From the NCBI GenBank assembly GCA_007449985.2, contig VIIQ02000629.1, positions 1 through 64,000 of the forward strand: a stretch of DNA of 64,000 nucleotides. Reading direction: 5' to 3'. The position numbers were made by a program, and so were the translations under genes. The notes under the pieces were generated by a model. The model saw nothing but the letters and a program-made list of their open reading frames with translations. It had not been told where the DNA came from and ran no database searches. Shown here in pieces: positions 13,601 to 47,035 of this stretch; positions within the stretch are counted from its first letter, which is position 1, and each line of letters opens with the position of its first letter. The DNA comes from Desmodesmus armatus (lineage: Eukaryota > Chlorophyta > Chlorophyceae > Sphaeropleales > Scenedesmaceae).

Positions 13601-15492
13601 CAAGTGCCACCTAGGCTGCATAGCCACGTTGTTGCTTCACTGCTGCTTTGCAAGCAGTGCAGCCATGCATCCGCCCTTACCTGCAGTATTTCGCCATTGT
13701 GCAGCAGCTCTGTGGCAATAGGGTGCTCCAGGAAGTCCTGCGCACAAGGCAGCAGCAGGTATAGTGACAGCAGCAGCAGCAGTAGTGGAGTAAGACAGCA
13801 GCTGTGATGCAGTACTACACTGGGAGCCTGCTGCTGGGCAGAACACCTGAACCTTTCCGGGTGCTTGACTGTCTCCACATTGCTGAGCTGCCCAGCTCAC
13901 CTGTCAACACTCAAGGTTGTAAAATCACAGCAGTACCTCCCCCCTAACCCACCCACCCACTGGGTGACCACCGCCCCACCCTCCTGCCCCCATCAACGCC
14001 TCTCCCCCCCTTTCCCACCAGACACACACAACCAAACACTAGATGCACCTCCAACCACACACCTGCAAAATTGTTTTGCTGGCTAATGTATGTTTGCCAC
14101 CATCATTGCAGCAACCATCAGTGCCAGTGCGCTGAATGCAGCAAGCATACACCCCACACCCATCCACACTCACTGACTTACCCCACCCCACCCTCACGCC
14201 CCCAGGGTCCCCTCCCCACCCCACCTCACCCACCCACAGCCCCCCCCCCCCTACCGTGTCCCGCCCCACACTCACACTAAGCCACATTGCAAATGTCCCT
14301 GTCATAGGCACCCCCCACGCCCCCACCCACCCACATGACCTGGTGCACCCACTCACTTTGAGGACACCATGATGTCATTGTCCATAGGCCACTACCACGC
14401 CCCCACCCACCCATCAAACCTAGTGAACCCATGCCCTCACTCACTTTGAGTGACATCACGATGTCATTGTCATAGGCATCCAGCTCTGGTTTCAGCAGCT
14501 TCTGCTCCTCATCACTCAGTGAGGCCTTACTGGCATTCATCACTCTGTTGTAGTAGAACCGAGTGCCATCTGGGTTGCGCTGGATTGTCCAGACACCTGA
14601 AAGCGCACAAAACAGAAAGCACACAACACGTGTGAGGTGACATCACCCGATCCAGGGAAGTAGCAGCAGCACAGTGCCACCCCCTGCCAACCCACCTGCC
14701 AGGGGCTAGGTGCAGTGATGAGTTGATAAGAGGGGTGGGAGGGCGGATGGGATGGAGGTGTGATTGGTGGGGGATTTGTGTGGTGGCAGGGGTGGTGCGC
14801 AGCTGCCAGTCTGCTATGTTGCTCGCACAACAGGAGGGCCCCCTGTGACACTGTACGGCGCGCACTTGCTTGAGTGATCAGCACACCGCTGAGTCAGTGC
14901 CTGTCTGACATGCCTCCGATGCAGTACATGTACAGCACTGCCGCCTTGGATATTAGCCCAGGGTGAGTGGAAAGACAGCACACAGTGCGGGGGGGGGGGG
15001 GGGCGCCTAAAGGAAAGGAGTGAGTGGGGGGAAGGGAGGGTAGGGGAGCCCCTTCTGGAGGGGGGGGGGGGGAGGGGGGAGGAAGGTGGTTGAGGGGATG
15101 GGCATGGAAGCACCCCTGTGCCACGCGCATTTGCTTTAGTGATCAGCACACCGCTGAGTCAGCGCCTGCCTGGCATGCCTCCCATGCAGTACATGTACCA
15201 TGTACAGCAGCTGCCTTGGTGCGCATGTTTGCCCCGGGCGAGTGGGGAGGAAGCACACAGGACGGGGGGCGGGGGGGGCACAGGGAGGGGGAGGGGGCGA
15301 GCAGCCTGATTGAACCCGGCTGCACTGTAAGCCCTCACTCAGCACTGTCTCTTCAAACCCACACCGTTTGCTCTTTCAACTGCTGTGTGTTTATCAACAG
15401 GAAGTAAGGCAGAGGGCAGAAGCCATTTGAACATGCTGCCACCTACTGCCAGCATCACCTTGCATAACTGCTGCTGCTGCTGCTCAGCAGCG

Positions 15493-15523
<31 letters not shown>

Positions 15524-16788
15524 CTGTTGTTGCTGCTGCTGCTGGTGAGGAGGCACTGCCGCACCTGGTGGCTCAAGAGGTTTGGCCTTCAGGGTTTGCA
15601 ACTGCGCATGCAGGCAACCAAACAGACACGCAGCAGTGGCAGAGAGCATGTCAGTGCACTGATGTTACCAGCATCATGATCCTCAGGACGATGTGCGAAG
15701 CAGCGAACAACCGCCAGCACTTGGTGGCCAGCACTAAGTGCTTGCAGTGCATGCATGCCTTGCTCACAGGGCAGGTTTTCTCTCTGGTGAAACACTGCAG
15801 TATTGTTGGGGCCTGGAGGGCATGCCATACTGTCAACTTGATGACATGGCATGCTCAACATAATAAGTTGCGTACTGATGGCAGTGCTGCAGGAATATGC
15901 ACACATGTGCGCACCCACCAACAACCACCCCAACCGCCTTGCTCCCCCCCCCCCACCTTGGACATGCTGCATGCACACAGTAATAGTTGATACCACTGCA
16001 GAAATATGTGCATTTGGTTTTGCTAGGCACTGCAGTGCTCAACTGCTAGCACGGCGGTTCAAGACGCCCATCTGCTGACAGGCTGTTCAAACCTGCTGTC
16101 TGAGCTGCCTGAGCTTACAACTCCCAGCCACATCTATTCATCCCGTGCACATCAATGATATCTCAGATTCTGACATGCAGGTATCTGCCCTTCCCCATGC
16201 AAACTTGTCAGCAGCGCAAAGATTCCGCAGCAGCGGTATCACACCTACCTTCGGGGTGATGTCTTGGGCAAAGAAAGGCACCAGGATGCTCCAAGGCCAG
16301 ACATCTTCAGTCAGGGAGTATGCCAGCACATCAGACAGCTGCCCAGCTGCCTGCTGCTTGGTTTTGTTGATCCGTTGCGCTGCTTGCTCGATGGCAAACT
16401 CGTAGGCGCTCAGCACACGATCCACCGGGTCCCGTAGTTCGGTTAGAACTGCTGTCCCAGCTGGCAGGTGCTGCATGGCACTGAAGTCGTCGTGGGAAGC
16501 CACGAGGGTGCAGTTTGCTAGCTTTTCTGCGTCTGGAAGTGCCTTATAGGCACTCGGGCACCGGCGTTCGGGAGCTACTGCTGCTCTCAGGAGACAGTTG
16601 AGGGTCCCGCCAGCAGTTCTTGGTATGTGCAGGAAGAAGAGCATGTTGCTGCCGGTATATGCAGCTGCTTCATGCGACGACGTGTACTTAAGGAACTCCT
16701 GGAGCAGATCTGAGCAGGACCCAGCTGCTGGTGTGGCACTGCATAAGATCAAGGCCAGGAGGCCAACCACCAACTGCATGCGAAACAT
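10652..16788 (-). CDS. TPST: tyrosylprotein sulfotransferase-like (plant/algal TPST), 9 exons
   Basis: Model: complement of 16249-16788, about 15469-15601, 14445-14596, 13681-13737, 13178-13259, 12346-12485, 11953-12049, 11269-11437 and 10652-11111. Codon phase closes at every junction, giving about 609 aa. Residues 1-23 are a signal peptide (start MFRMQLVV). LHIPRTAGGT (residues 53-62) is the 5'-phosphosulfate-binding loop and LRDPVDRVLSAYE (118-130) the 3'-phosphate-binding motif of PAPS-dependent sulfotransferases. Later exons carry family-like blocks: FLEHPIATELLHNGEI, VLGLTNYSS, AKQRLERFTYVG, RASIPRDIIETIR and MNHLDAQLFEHA. The plant TPST family, related to heparan-sulfate 6-O-sulfotransferases, transfers sulfate to secreted peptides in the Golgi. 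Exon 2 inserts a poly-Gln run (about 17 Q) into the domain, and its donor (A|gttatg) is weak. The last exon contains a strong internal donor (cca|gtaagtaca near 10838), so an alternative C-terminus is possible. No C-terminal membrane anchor is evident. A carbohydrate sulfotransferase is the main alternative. Confidence 0.8.
11739..11890. repeat. poly-C/CA tract plus two copies of a dispersed intronic repeat
   Basis: This lies in a sulfotransferase intron. A 15-bp C run and CA-rich DNA flank two copies (about 11766-11812 and 11848-11890) of a short element with the core gcatgtatccaagtactcc followed by tctgtcgacacac. The same element recurs in LETM1 introns at about 22397-22443 and 22827-22873. 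It is probably a short non-autonomous repeat; no terminal inverted repeats were seen. Confidence 0.55.
12905..13065. repeat. C-rich polypyrimidine intron tract
   Basis: The + strand is a long run of CCCACCC/CCCTCC units inside a sulfotransferase intron, and a similar block lies at 13935-14280. The transcript (minus) strand is therefore G-rich, with many GGG runs that could form G-quadruplexes in the pre-mRNA. There is no coding content. Confidence 0.6.
14862..15300. repeat. about 265-bp intronic tandem duplication
   Basis: Two diverged copies start at about 14862 and 15124. Both begin with gcgca.ttgctt.agtgatca, continue with cagcacaccgctgagtcag and atgcagtacatgtac, and end in a long G-run block (14990-15080 and 15262-15300). 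The duplication lies wholly in the intron between sulfotransferase exons 2 and 3. Confidence 0.75.
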
Positions 16789-17819
16789 GCCTTTGAAAGT
16801 CAAGCTCCGAGCTCCTTCAACATCACGTGTAGCTAGCATTTCAACTGAATGGAAGCCAAAAAAGCTGATCGGTGAACTGCGCAGTTCACCGGCATGCCTG
16901 TACTGCCTGTAAAACTGTTTACGCCTGATAAGTGCACGACAAAGTCTGTGAGACAGTGCCCGGACAAAGTCTGGGTTTGTGACGTCGTGTCGAAGCGCCT
17001 CGTCCAGAAAGCAGCTGCTGATCATTGTTGTAAGAGGCTGAAGCAGCGCGCGCTGATAACAGCAGCTAGCTGCTGATCATGACCAGCTACTTACCAGCTG
17101 GTGCACTCTCCTGCCATAGCTTTAGAGTGCATTTACGTATGGCTGTCAAAAGCACCCATTGGCATACTGGCATGCCACTGCGCAGTGAGTGTGGTGCACA
17201 GCACATGTGCTCGGCCACCCATCACTCCTTCACAGCAGTGCTACCCAACAGCATAAGCCAGATGCTGCTCAGCAGTTCGGAACAGGTCACATTTCCACAG
17301 CAGCTTGGACAGCACTCGACTCGTCTGCAGAGTCTTACAGACCAACCACACCCACATGCACCAACATGACGGCTCTCTGTCCCAAGCAAGAAGCAGCCAC
17401 TACATCAAAACCGCCGGCATCAAAGGACGCCCTGCAGACGCTGCTGCACCAAGATGAAAACAGCACTGCTGGCGGGCAAGAATTTGGCATCTTGATTATG
17501 GGAGGTAGCAACAAAAAGTGCTGGTGAATGCGATCAACATTGGAGCCTGGAGCCAGGCAGCCTTCGCCAAGACAGTACAACAGTCAGGCACTACAGCATG
17601 CCTCATGATCATGTGACATATTCATTCACAAAAGAAACAAACTGCGGCTGAACCAGTGACCCAAAGCCACAGTCACAGCAGCAGCGCAATCCTCTGGCAG
17701 CCATGCCGTCTCGAATCGCTGCTCGTTCCACTTAGCACGCTCGTTGCTGCAGCAGCCTGCTGCTTTTCCCTGACATGCCTAAGCTGCAGCTATTGTACGA
17801 CGGCTGCTGCTGCTGTTGT
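16789..17819. other. intergenic spacer, no gene seen
   Basis: This 1.03-kb spacer separates the 3' end of LETM1 (minus) from the start of the sulfotransferase gene (minus), so it should hold the LETM1 3'UTR and terminator and the sulfotransferase promoter and 5'UTR. An open frame runs upstream of the chosen sulfotransferase start to 17025. The inner Met at 16788 was preferred because it begins a signal peptide. Confidence 0.5.
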
Positions 17820-26344
<8,525 letters not shown>

Positions 26345-26748
26345 GCTGCACTGCCAACTTGGTGAGAGGGCGATCTCTCGTCCCTGCTACTGCTGCGGTG
26401 GGGTCCCTGCTGTTGCTGCGGTGGGGGTCTGCCAGCTTGAAGATTTCACGGAAACTGGCTTCACGAAATGCTTGCCGTTTTGCTTCGGGCCAGGCAGTTT
26501 TATTCAGGTGCTCCACGTTTGGCACATGAAACAGCAAGAAGTGAGGAGGCCTGATCCCAGTGCATCTCACAGCCTGTGCACCTGAGGTTACGTTTGCAGG
26601 CCAACAGGGTAGCACCAGCTGCTGGCAGTACAGGTTGGGGTTCAGCACCCCAGGGTTTCCATTCGATTTTTTGTCTTTTGTGAGGGGAAGCCGTACACAT
26701 ATGGCTGGTGCACTGTTGTCTTATCAGCATCTGGTTCAGCTGTAGATC
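26345..26748. promoter_or_regulatory. divergent promoter region, LETM1 (-) and WD40-like gene (+)
   Basis: Only 404 bp separates the two start codons of head-to-head genes, so both promoters and 5'UTRs must share it. It contains a short duplication (gctgcggtggggtccctgct and gctgcggtgggggtctgcca near 26390-26433). A minus-strand open frame (26648-26334) overlaps it and the LETM1 start in another frame; it could be an upstream ORF. No TATA box was identified. Confidence 0.5.
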
Positions 26749-29700
26749 ATGGGCAGCATCAGCAACCACCAGAAGGGGACCATACAGTGGTTCCTGGCAC
26801 AACAGCCTGCCAAGCAGCCTGTCCAACAACAGGAACAGCCAGACCCGAACAAACGCCCTTTCAAGCAGCCACGCATCCAGAACCATGTTCATCAGTCCTG
26901 CAATCAGCACCTGGCTCTCAGGTGAGCAGCAGCAGCACATGCGTGCAGCGGCATTCAGTTGCTGCGTTTGCTGTGTGGATCAAGACAAACAGAGGGTGAC
27001 AGACAGCATTCAACTGCGCCTGGTGGTCTTCTGCAGGTCCTCCAACCACTGCCAGCAGCTACTGGCACAGCAGCTTGGATGGCGATGCCCTCCATCCCTC
27101 AATACCTGGAACAAAGCTCAGCAGCAGCAGCTGGCCTGCATATGCCTCAGAGCTGTCCCAACAGCAACAGGGTTCAGAATTGGCGCCAAAACGTCGCCTA
27201 TCACCTGCCTGGAGGTGCAGCAGCTGCCTGCCGGCTGTTCCAGCAGCGGCCATATCCTGGTTGCATCAGGGGATGCATATGGGGCGCTGCACATATGTCG
27301 ACTGTCTCGTCTGCAAGCAGCATCCGCGTCCGCACTGAACGCAGCAGCAGCCCTGCCAGCGGATGTCAGAGAGCCGCTGTTGAACCCCACACGATGGGCC
27401 CGCCAAGCCATGGCAGCGCAGGGGGTCCCAGCCGGTGCTGGCAACATCCCCACAGCATCAGCACGTGGCAGCAGCAGCAGTATCGGTGTGGATGGTGATG
27501 GCGTGCTGAGCTTTGACACGACGCAGCAGCTACGGAGCTGCTGCTGGCTGCAGCAGCAGCACAACGGCAGCGCAGCAGCAAGCGGCAGTGAAGCTGTCTT
27601 GGTAACCAGTGGGCCAGGCGGCCTAGGCAAGCGGCTGTTCACAGGGGTAAGGAGGTCGCAACCCCCTGCAGCGCAATGCCTCCCACAATCTAGTTCGGCT
27701 CGCTGTTCAAGATGATTAGTACCGAACAAACTTAGATCTGTAAAGCACCCCCAACCCCGACTTCACCCCCTCCACCAGCGCTGAAGGCGTGGCACAAAGG
27801 CGAGTAAGCATGTGCCTGCAGTCAAACATAAAGCTTGCCATGTTTCCCTACATCTGCCAGCGTGAGGCTGTACGATGACCATACTGTTCTGCGGTGTGTG
27901 ACTGTGTGGTGACTCATGTGCAGGACCGTGTTGCCAGCAGCAGCCTAAGAGCCAAGGGCGGCAGCATGGTTGAAGCAGCTGGCATGGTGAGAGTGAACAC
28001 GCCCGGCAACCAGTGCAGCAGCTGCATGTGGCTGTGTATGTACATGACCTGACTGCAGCATATCTTGACCAAAGACTGTATTATGAATCACATCATCACA
28101 TCAACAATCATCATCAGCAGGCATAGATGCCATGTGAGTGTTGAGGGCGCCTGCCAAACGGAAATCGCAGCTACAGACGAGCCACAGCCACTGCAGCTTC
28201 AGCCTTGCCTGGGACGGCATGTGCTAAGGCACACCGGCACCGGACAGCATGATGTTGCTCTAGGCATCAACTGGCTGTCCGGCGCTTGGGATGTGGCGTG
28301 TGACGCATGCACATGTGTCTGTCGGTGTGATGCAGGTGGTGTCGCAGGATGTGCAAGCAGCTTACCAGCTATGTGCTGTAGCTGGCAAGTCCCTGCTCTT
28401 GTGGGACCTGCGGGTGGGTCCTGCGGCAGCTGCCAGCCTGCCGCTGCAGGCACCCCCTGCTGTGGTGAGAGCGATGCCTGGCGGGCAGGTGCTGCTCAGT
28501 GCGGAGGGCAACGGCCAGGTAGGCAGACTTAGGGACACAGACGGGCTCAGCGCATGAAAGCCACTAAATGATAGGCAGGGTTTAGGGTGCGGGGGTATAG
28601 GGTGCGGGGGTATAGAGATGTGCTGCTGAGTTGGCAACGGTTCGTTGTCTGAGCCTATGATAATAGAGAGGAATTGTCAGGTGCTGCTGTATGCAGAGGG
28701 AAGCGGCCACGTAGGCAGACACAGTGACGCAAGAAGGACGTGGGGTCCAATGTGTAACACCCCGTGCATTTGCAGGGATGCTTGTTCTGTTCAAAATAAG
28801 GCAGGTTCGCCTGAGCAGGTACTACGATACTGTACTGCACTGACAGGAACGCATGAGTGCTGCATGCTTCTGCTGTGTATGTGTGCAAGGGGACGTCGGA
28901 TGTGACCGGGATACCGTCTGATACGGACACTGTCGACAAAGCTGCTTTGGGCGGGTTGTCCTGCAGGTGTGTCTCTTCGATGTCCGGCGGCTGAGCAGCA
29001 GCAGCATCGTCAACTTTGGCAGCAGCAGGGCCAGCCAGCAGCTGCTGCTGACCCACAACCTCAAGGCCAGGGCACAAGCAGCAGGGTTCAGCAGTGGCGG
29101 CTGCAGCGTGCTGTACGGTGTCGCGCACGAGCCCCAGTTCCTGAGTGATGCTGTGCTGAACCCTGCGGACCCAAACCTGCTGGCGTACATAAAGCCCAAC
29201 CTGCAGGTATGCTTGCATTGGCTCCGCTGGCAAGAGCCGAGGTTGGGACCTTGTCCCCCCATACCTGTACTGTGATGCAATGTAATGTACTGTACTGTAT
29301 GTTTGCGGCGTGTGGAACAGCTAGGGAGTGGTCAGACTTTGGGTGGTTGCTTGGCTGCGAGCAACTCGGGTAGACCGCTGGCACGGCCCTACTGTTCCGC
29401 TGTTTGAAACAACCTGCACCACCTGGGCTGTTGATGCTTGCCCTGTATGCTTGCCGACTTGTTGGCATCCTGGTGCGTGCTGATGTGCTTTCACCGCATT
29501 GTCTTTCTTCAACGTCATCGTCTGTCATTCACTGCCGCAGGCTGGTCTGTTTGACCTTTACTCAGGCCAGGTGCTGCAGCAGATGTCGCTGGTCGAGCAG
29601 CTGAGTTCACCCAGCGCCAACAGCAGCAGCAGCAGCAGCACCGTGCCATCACTGCACAGCGGTATCCCGGTATCATCTGCAGGAGGCAGGGGGTGCTGGG

Positions 29701-30140
29701 ATAGCAGCGGGAGGGTGCTGTACAGTCAAGGCTTTCTGCAGTACCGCCAGGACAGCAGCGGGGGCCAAGTGCTGGAGGCCTCACCCACGCATGTTGCAAT
29801 TGACTTTGGTAGCTGGCACGGCAGGAAGCAGCGGTGGCTTGGCAGCAATGCTGGCAGCAGTGGAGGGCTGCAGGAGGCAGGGGGTTCTGCGAGTGGCGGG
29901 GAGTGTGGTGCGCAGGAGGGAGAGATGGAGAGAGGTGTTGAGAGTGGGGCTGGCGGCGCAGCTAGCAGCAGCCAGCAACAGCAGCAGCGGTGGCAGGGCC
30001 GGAGAGTAATTGGGCAGGGGGGTCAGGTGCTGCATAGGGAGCTGCACTCGACTGCTGCGCCAACAGCCATGACTGGGGTAGGAGTTATTGGGGAGGTGCT
30101 GGTGGGGACGAGCTCTGGCGACGTGTTGTGGTTGGGTTAG
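26749..30140 (+). CDS. WD40-repeat-like protein, 7 exons
   Basis: Model: 26749-26921, 27037-27646, 27924-27986, 28146-28292, 28336-28518, 28967-29206 and 29541-30140; all junctions are in phase (671 aa). Exon 4 borders and the very short intron after it (28293-28335, 43 bp) are the least certain part. Blade-like strands ending in WD-type dipeptides are visible: GHILVASGDAYGALHICRL, KSLLLWDLRVG, VCLFDVRRL and AGLFDLYSGQVL, consistent with a beta-propeller scaffold. The N-terminal 58 residues are Gln/Pro/Lys-rich and begin with QKGTIQWFL, loosely like a PCNA-interacting (PIP) box but with the key hydrophobic residue displaced by one. The C-terminal exon is long and low-complexity (poly-Ser, poly-Gln, Gly-rich) before a final strand ending GTSSGDVLWLG. 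The specific function is not recognised. The 3' end of exon 5 is duplicated in the following intron. Confidence 0.65.
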
Positions 30141-31495
30141 GTTGGGGCCTCTGCAGTGACAGAAGCAGAGTTGTGCATGCATGCTGAGCATTGACAGAGC
30201 CAGCAAGTTTTGGTGTTATGCACTGCAAAGTGTGCATGAGGTTTGGCGGACACCACCCTGGCATTCATTTACCGCTGACAAGCCTGGGCCATGGAGACAG
30301 TTGGGCTCATGCAGGGAGGTGTGGTGTTATCATTCAAGGCTCGATGGGGTTGTGTAGTTTCTCACAGGCATGTGCGTGGGACAAGATCGCAAGGGATGTT
30401 GGCGGAGGATGACGTCATATGTGACCTCATATGGGCCAGCCTGGCACTAGTTTGGCTGCCTCTCGCCAGCCAGATGCTGCTGAAAACAAGCGCTGTTTGA
30501 ACACATTCTATTTTGGCAGCCGCAGAAGCCGGTGCGCACATATTTTGGCAGACGGGGTTCAGCGCGCGAATCTCTATACCCTGCAGCGTCAGCGCCATGT
30601 GCATCAGCACCTGTCAACCCCAACCTGTTTCAGCAGCTACACAGCCTGTTGTACTCAGCACCCTCCTCAGCCTATACTTTGATTAGTTTTGTTGTTTCTG
30701 GCAAGCACACATTCACACACGGGCTGCTGTGCTTGTCACCAGACCAGTCCCTGTTCCACCAGCTGGGAGTCCCAGAACTGCACTGGGCTGACAGCTGTGC
30801 AGCTGCAAGGTCGATTTGCTTTTCGATTTGATCGAGGGTCACCTGGGTGCCAAAGATCGTCGAGTAGGTGAGCTTTGATGGCAGAGGCTTGTCCTAGGTT
30901 ACCTGCCAGTGGGGCGCAGAGTCCGGCGTAAATCAATGCACATTGTTCCATTTTTACGCTGAATATCTATGATAGCATATCAGTGACGTTTGGCAGCTGA
31001 AAGTCAAGTACCTCCCTCAACACCCACAACAGTAGCAGTAGCATCTGTGCTGGCCCTGCAGGAGGCCTAATACCTGTCTTGCAACTGTTTCTTCAGGTTT
31101 CAACAGTATCAGTTTACCAGTTGCAGCAACTTTCAACAGCCCAGCTGCGCTTCAGACCCGCAGTGGAAGCAGCGCAGGGTACAGCTCTGCTGCTGCTGCC
31201 CATCATGCAGCAGCACGGCAATGGTTCAAGTATTAGAAAGCTGTGCAGTCGCTACTGGCAGGCATGATGGGCTCCTGAAGCTGGCAGCAGTGGCTGCTGC
31301 CACACCATCAAGCAGCAGTCAGCCGGCACCAGAAGCCCCCCTCTTCTGCCGCCAGCCTCAGCACGTGTTGCAGTAGGCAATGCCCTCCAGCTAAGCCCAC
31401 AGCACTACCTGCAGCACCGGCTGCTGCTGTAGCCGAAACCACCTCCCAGCACCCCTTAGTGCAGCTGGTGGTAGCACACACGCCAGGCTGTTGCC
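30141..31495. other. intergenic region upstream of the CHD gene
   Basis: 1.36 kb lies between two plus-strand genes. It should contain the 3'UTR of the WD40-like gene and the promoter and 5'UTR of the CHD gene. Open frames here are short and unlinked; no RNA gene or mobile element was recognised. Confidence 0.5.
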
Positions 31496-45165
<13,670 letters not shown>

Positions 45166-46871
45166 CTGCTGTGGCCCACTGTGTGTACAGCAGCTTGTGT
45201 ACAGTGTTTGATGGTGCAGGATGATAGGAGACAGTAGTGGCAGCAGGATGCGTGATCGAGGGTAGGCCTGGGTGGTGGGGTAGTGGTTGCACCGACTCTT
45301 TTGCAGTTCTAGCCGCTCTGAGATGCATGCCTTCCCCATTGATGCCATCAGGGTGATTGCTGTTGCCAATTTCTCTGGTAGTTTGAGTTGGGGTTGTGTG
45401 GGAGCAGGTTGTAGCTGTCAGATAATGATCCTGTTGCAACACAGACACTGAGTGGCAGTTGCGGAGCGCGGGCATGGGCTTCTTGTTCCGTCCAATTGGC
45501 TGCTTTGTGTGGGTTCAGGCGCTAGGTAGCAAGCAGGAGTAGTTCTGTGTATATACTTGTTTGTAGCAGCATCTGTTACTTTGTGGCATGGCTTGGTGTG
45601 GTGTCACATTCTTCAGGAAGTGGGCACATGCCTGTTGTTGTGCCCGCACAACCAGCACAGCTGCTTCAGGTGCTCGGTGCAGCTGTTGAGGCGCAAGCAT
45701 GCTGCTATGAACAAAGCCGTGCAGGAGACGTGTGCGTGTGTGTGGCTGGCTATGTGTGGTTTCATGTGGGGGCGGGCGGAATGATTTATGTTCTGTGATC
45801 ACACCTTGAACGAGGTGGAACTGCAGGTGGTCTCTCAGTTGTTTCACACTGTTCATGGCACCCACAGCTTGATGCTGTTTTGTGCCCACACATCCCAGCA
45901 CGTGCTGAAACAAACTGCTCTTGTGTTCAGCTGCTAAGTGCGGGTGATGAGCCTGATCCTTTTCGCTTGCAGTTGGTATTCCAGCAAGAAAAGCAGCGCG
46001 CGTGTTGCGCAATCTGAAAGGGTGTGAGTGTTGCTGTTGTAGGTCAGGTATGCTGTTCATGTACTGATCAGTACAATTTTACAATGATGCAGACGTTCCC
46101 TGCAATATGCATGATCCTTGATTTTTTAATGCTGGCGAGCCCAAGAATGGCATGGCTCCTCAGATCTGGCGGCCTTGCTTGCTTCTGTGAGCAACTGCAC
46201 ACTGCAATGTATGCAACAATGTATGGACACAGTACTGCGTGTGTATGGCCAGGCTTATCCTGCAAACGTCACAATCCCGTACAATCAGCAGTCACCAAGA
46301 TGTAGCGTGATGCAACACGATCAGTACAATACAGTACAGTACGGTACAGCACGGGGATGGGGGGTACTAGCCACGGGCATGGGGGGCACTAGCCAGCGAG
46401 GAGATGGCTCACAAGGGCGCCCATTGGGCCAATCACTCAATGTACCCAGTCTCTCGTGTTGCACAGCTAGATTGGGAACCGCTTTCCAAGCCTTGAGGCA
46501 AGGTGATACTATTCTTGAAGAATTCAGCCAAACATGTGTCAGAGGGTAGTGCTGTGTGCACTCTCTTGTCCTGCTTGCTGAAACACATCCAGGCACACGA
46601 CTTCAGCCGCTGACATGACGTGTTGTAATGTCGTGCTACTATTACTACTATTAGTAAAGCTGTCAGCACCTCCGCAACGGCCTTCTATACACCTAATACA
46701 GTACAACACTAGCTGCATGCGCTGCTAGCATCCACACACCACGATGAGCACCAGCCACAGCCCATATGCACTCACGTCTCTCACACATCACACAACAGCT
46801 GGCTGCTATACACATTTCAGTTTGACCAATTGCACCACACACCAATCATGTGCCAGCCCTATTGCACACTC

Positions 46872-47035
46872 TTCAAGCTGATCAGCTTGAAACTTGTCCT
46901 GCTGAGTCAGCAGTGCTGACTCATGAGTCAGCAGGAACAGCCCCTTTGGGAGTTCCAGCCTCTGACTCTGACTTATGAGTCATGAGCCATGACTAATGAG
47001 TCAGCGGGACCAGCCCCTTTGGGAGTTCCAGCCTC
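46872..47035. repeat. two perfect palindromes and a 73-bp tandem duplication
   Basis: 46872-46891 is the perfect palindrome ttcaagctgatcagcttgaa. 46915-46932 is the perfect palindrome gctgactcatgagtcagc, which contains overlapping TGACTCA bZIP/AP-1-like half sites. The adjoining segment with gagtcagcaggaacagcccc and ctttgggagttccagcctc is repeated about 73 bp later (46998-47035) with two substitutions. Confidence 0.8.
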
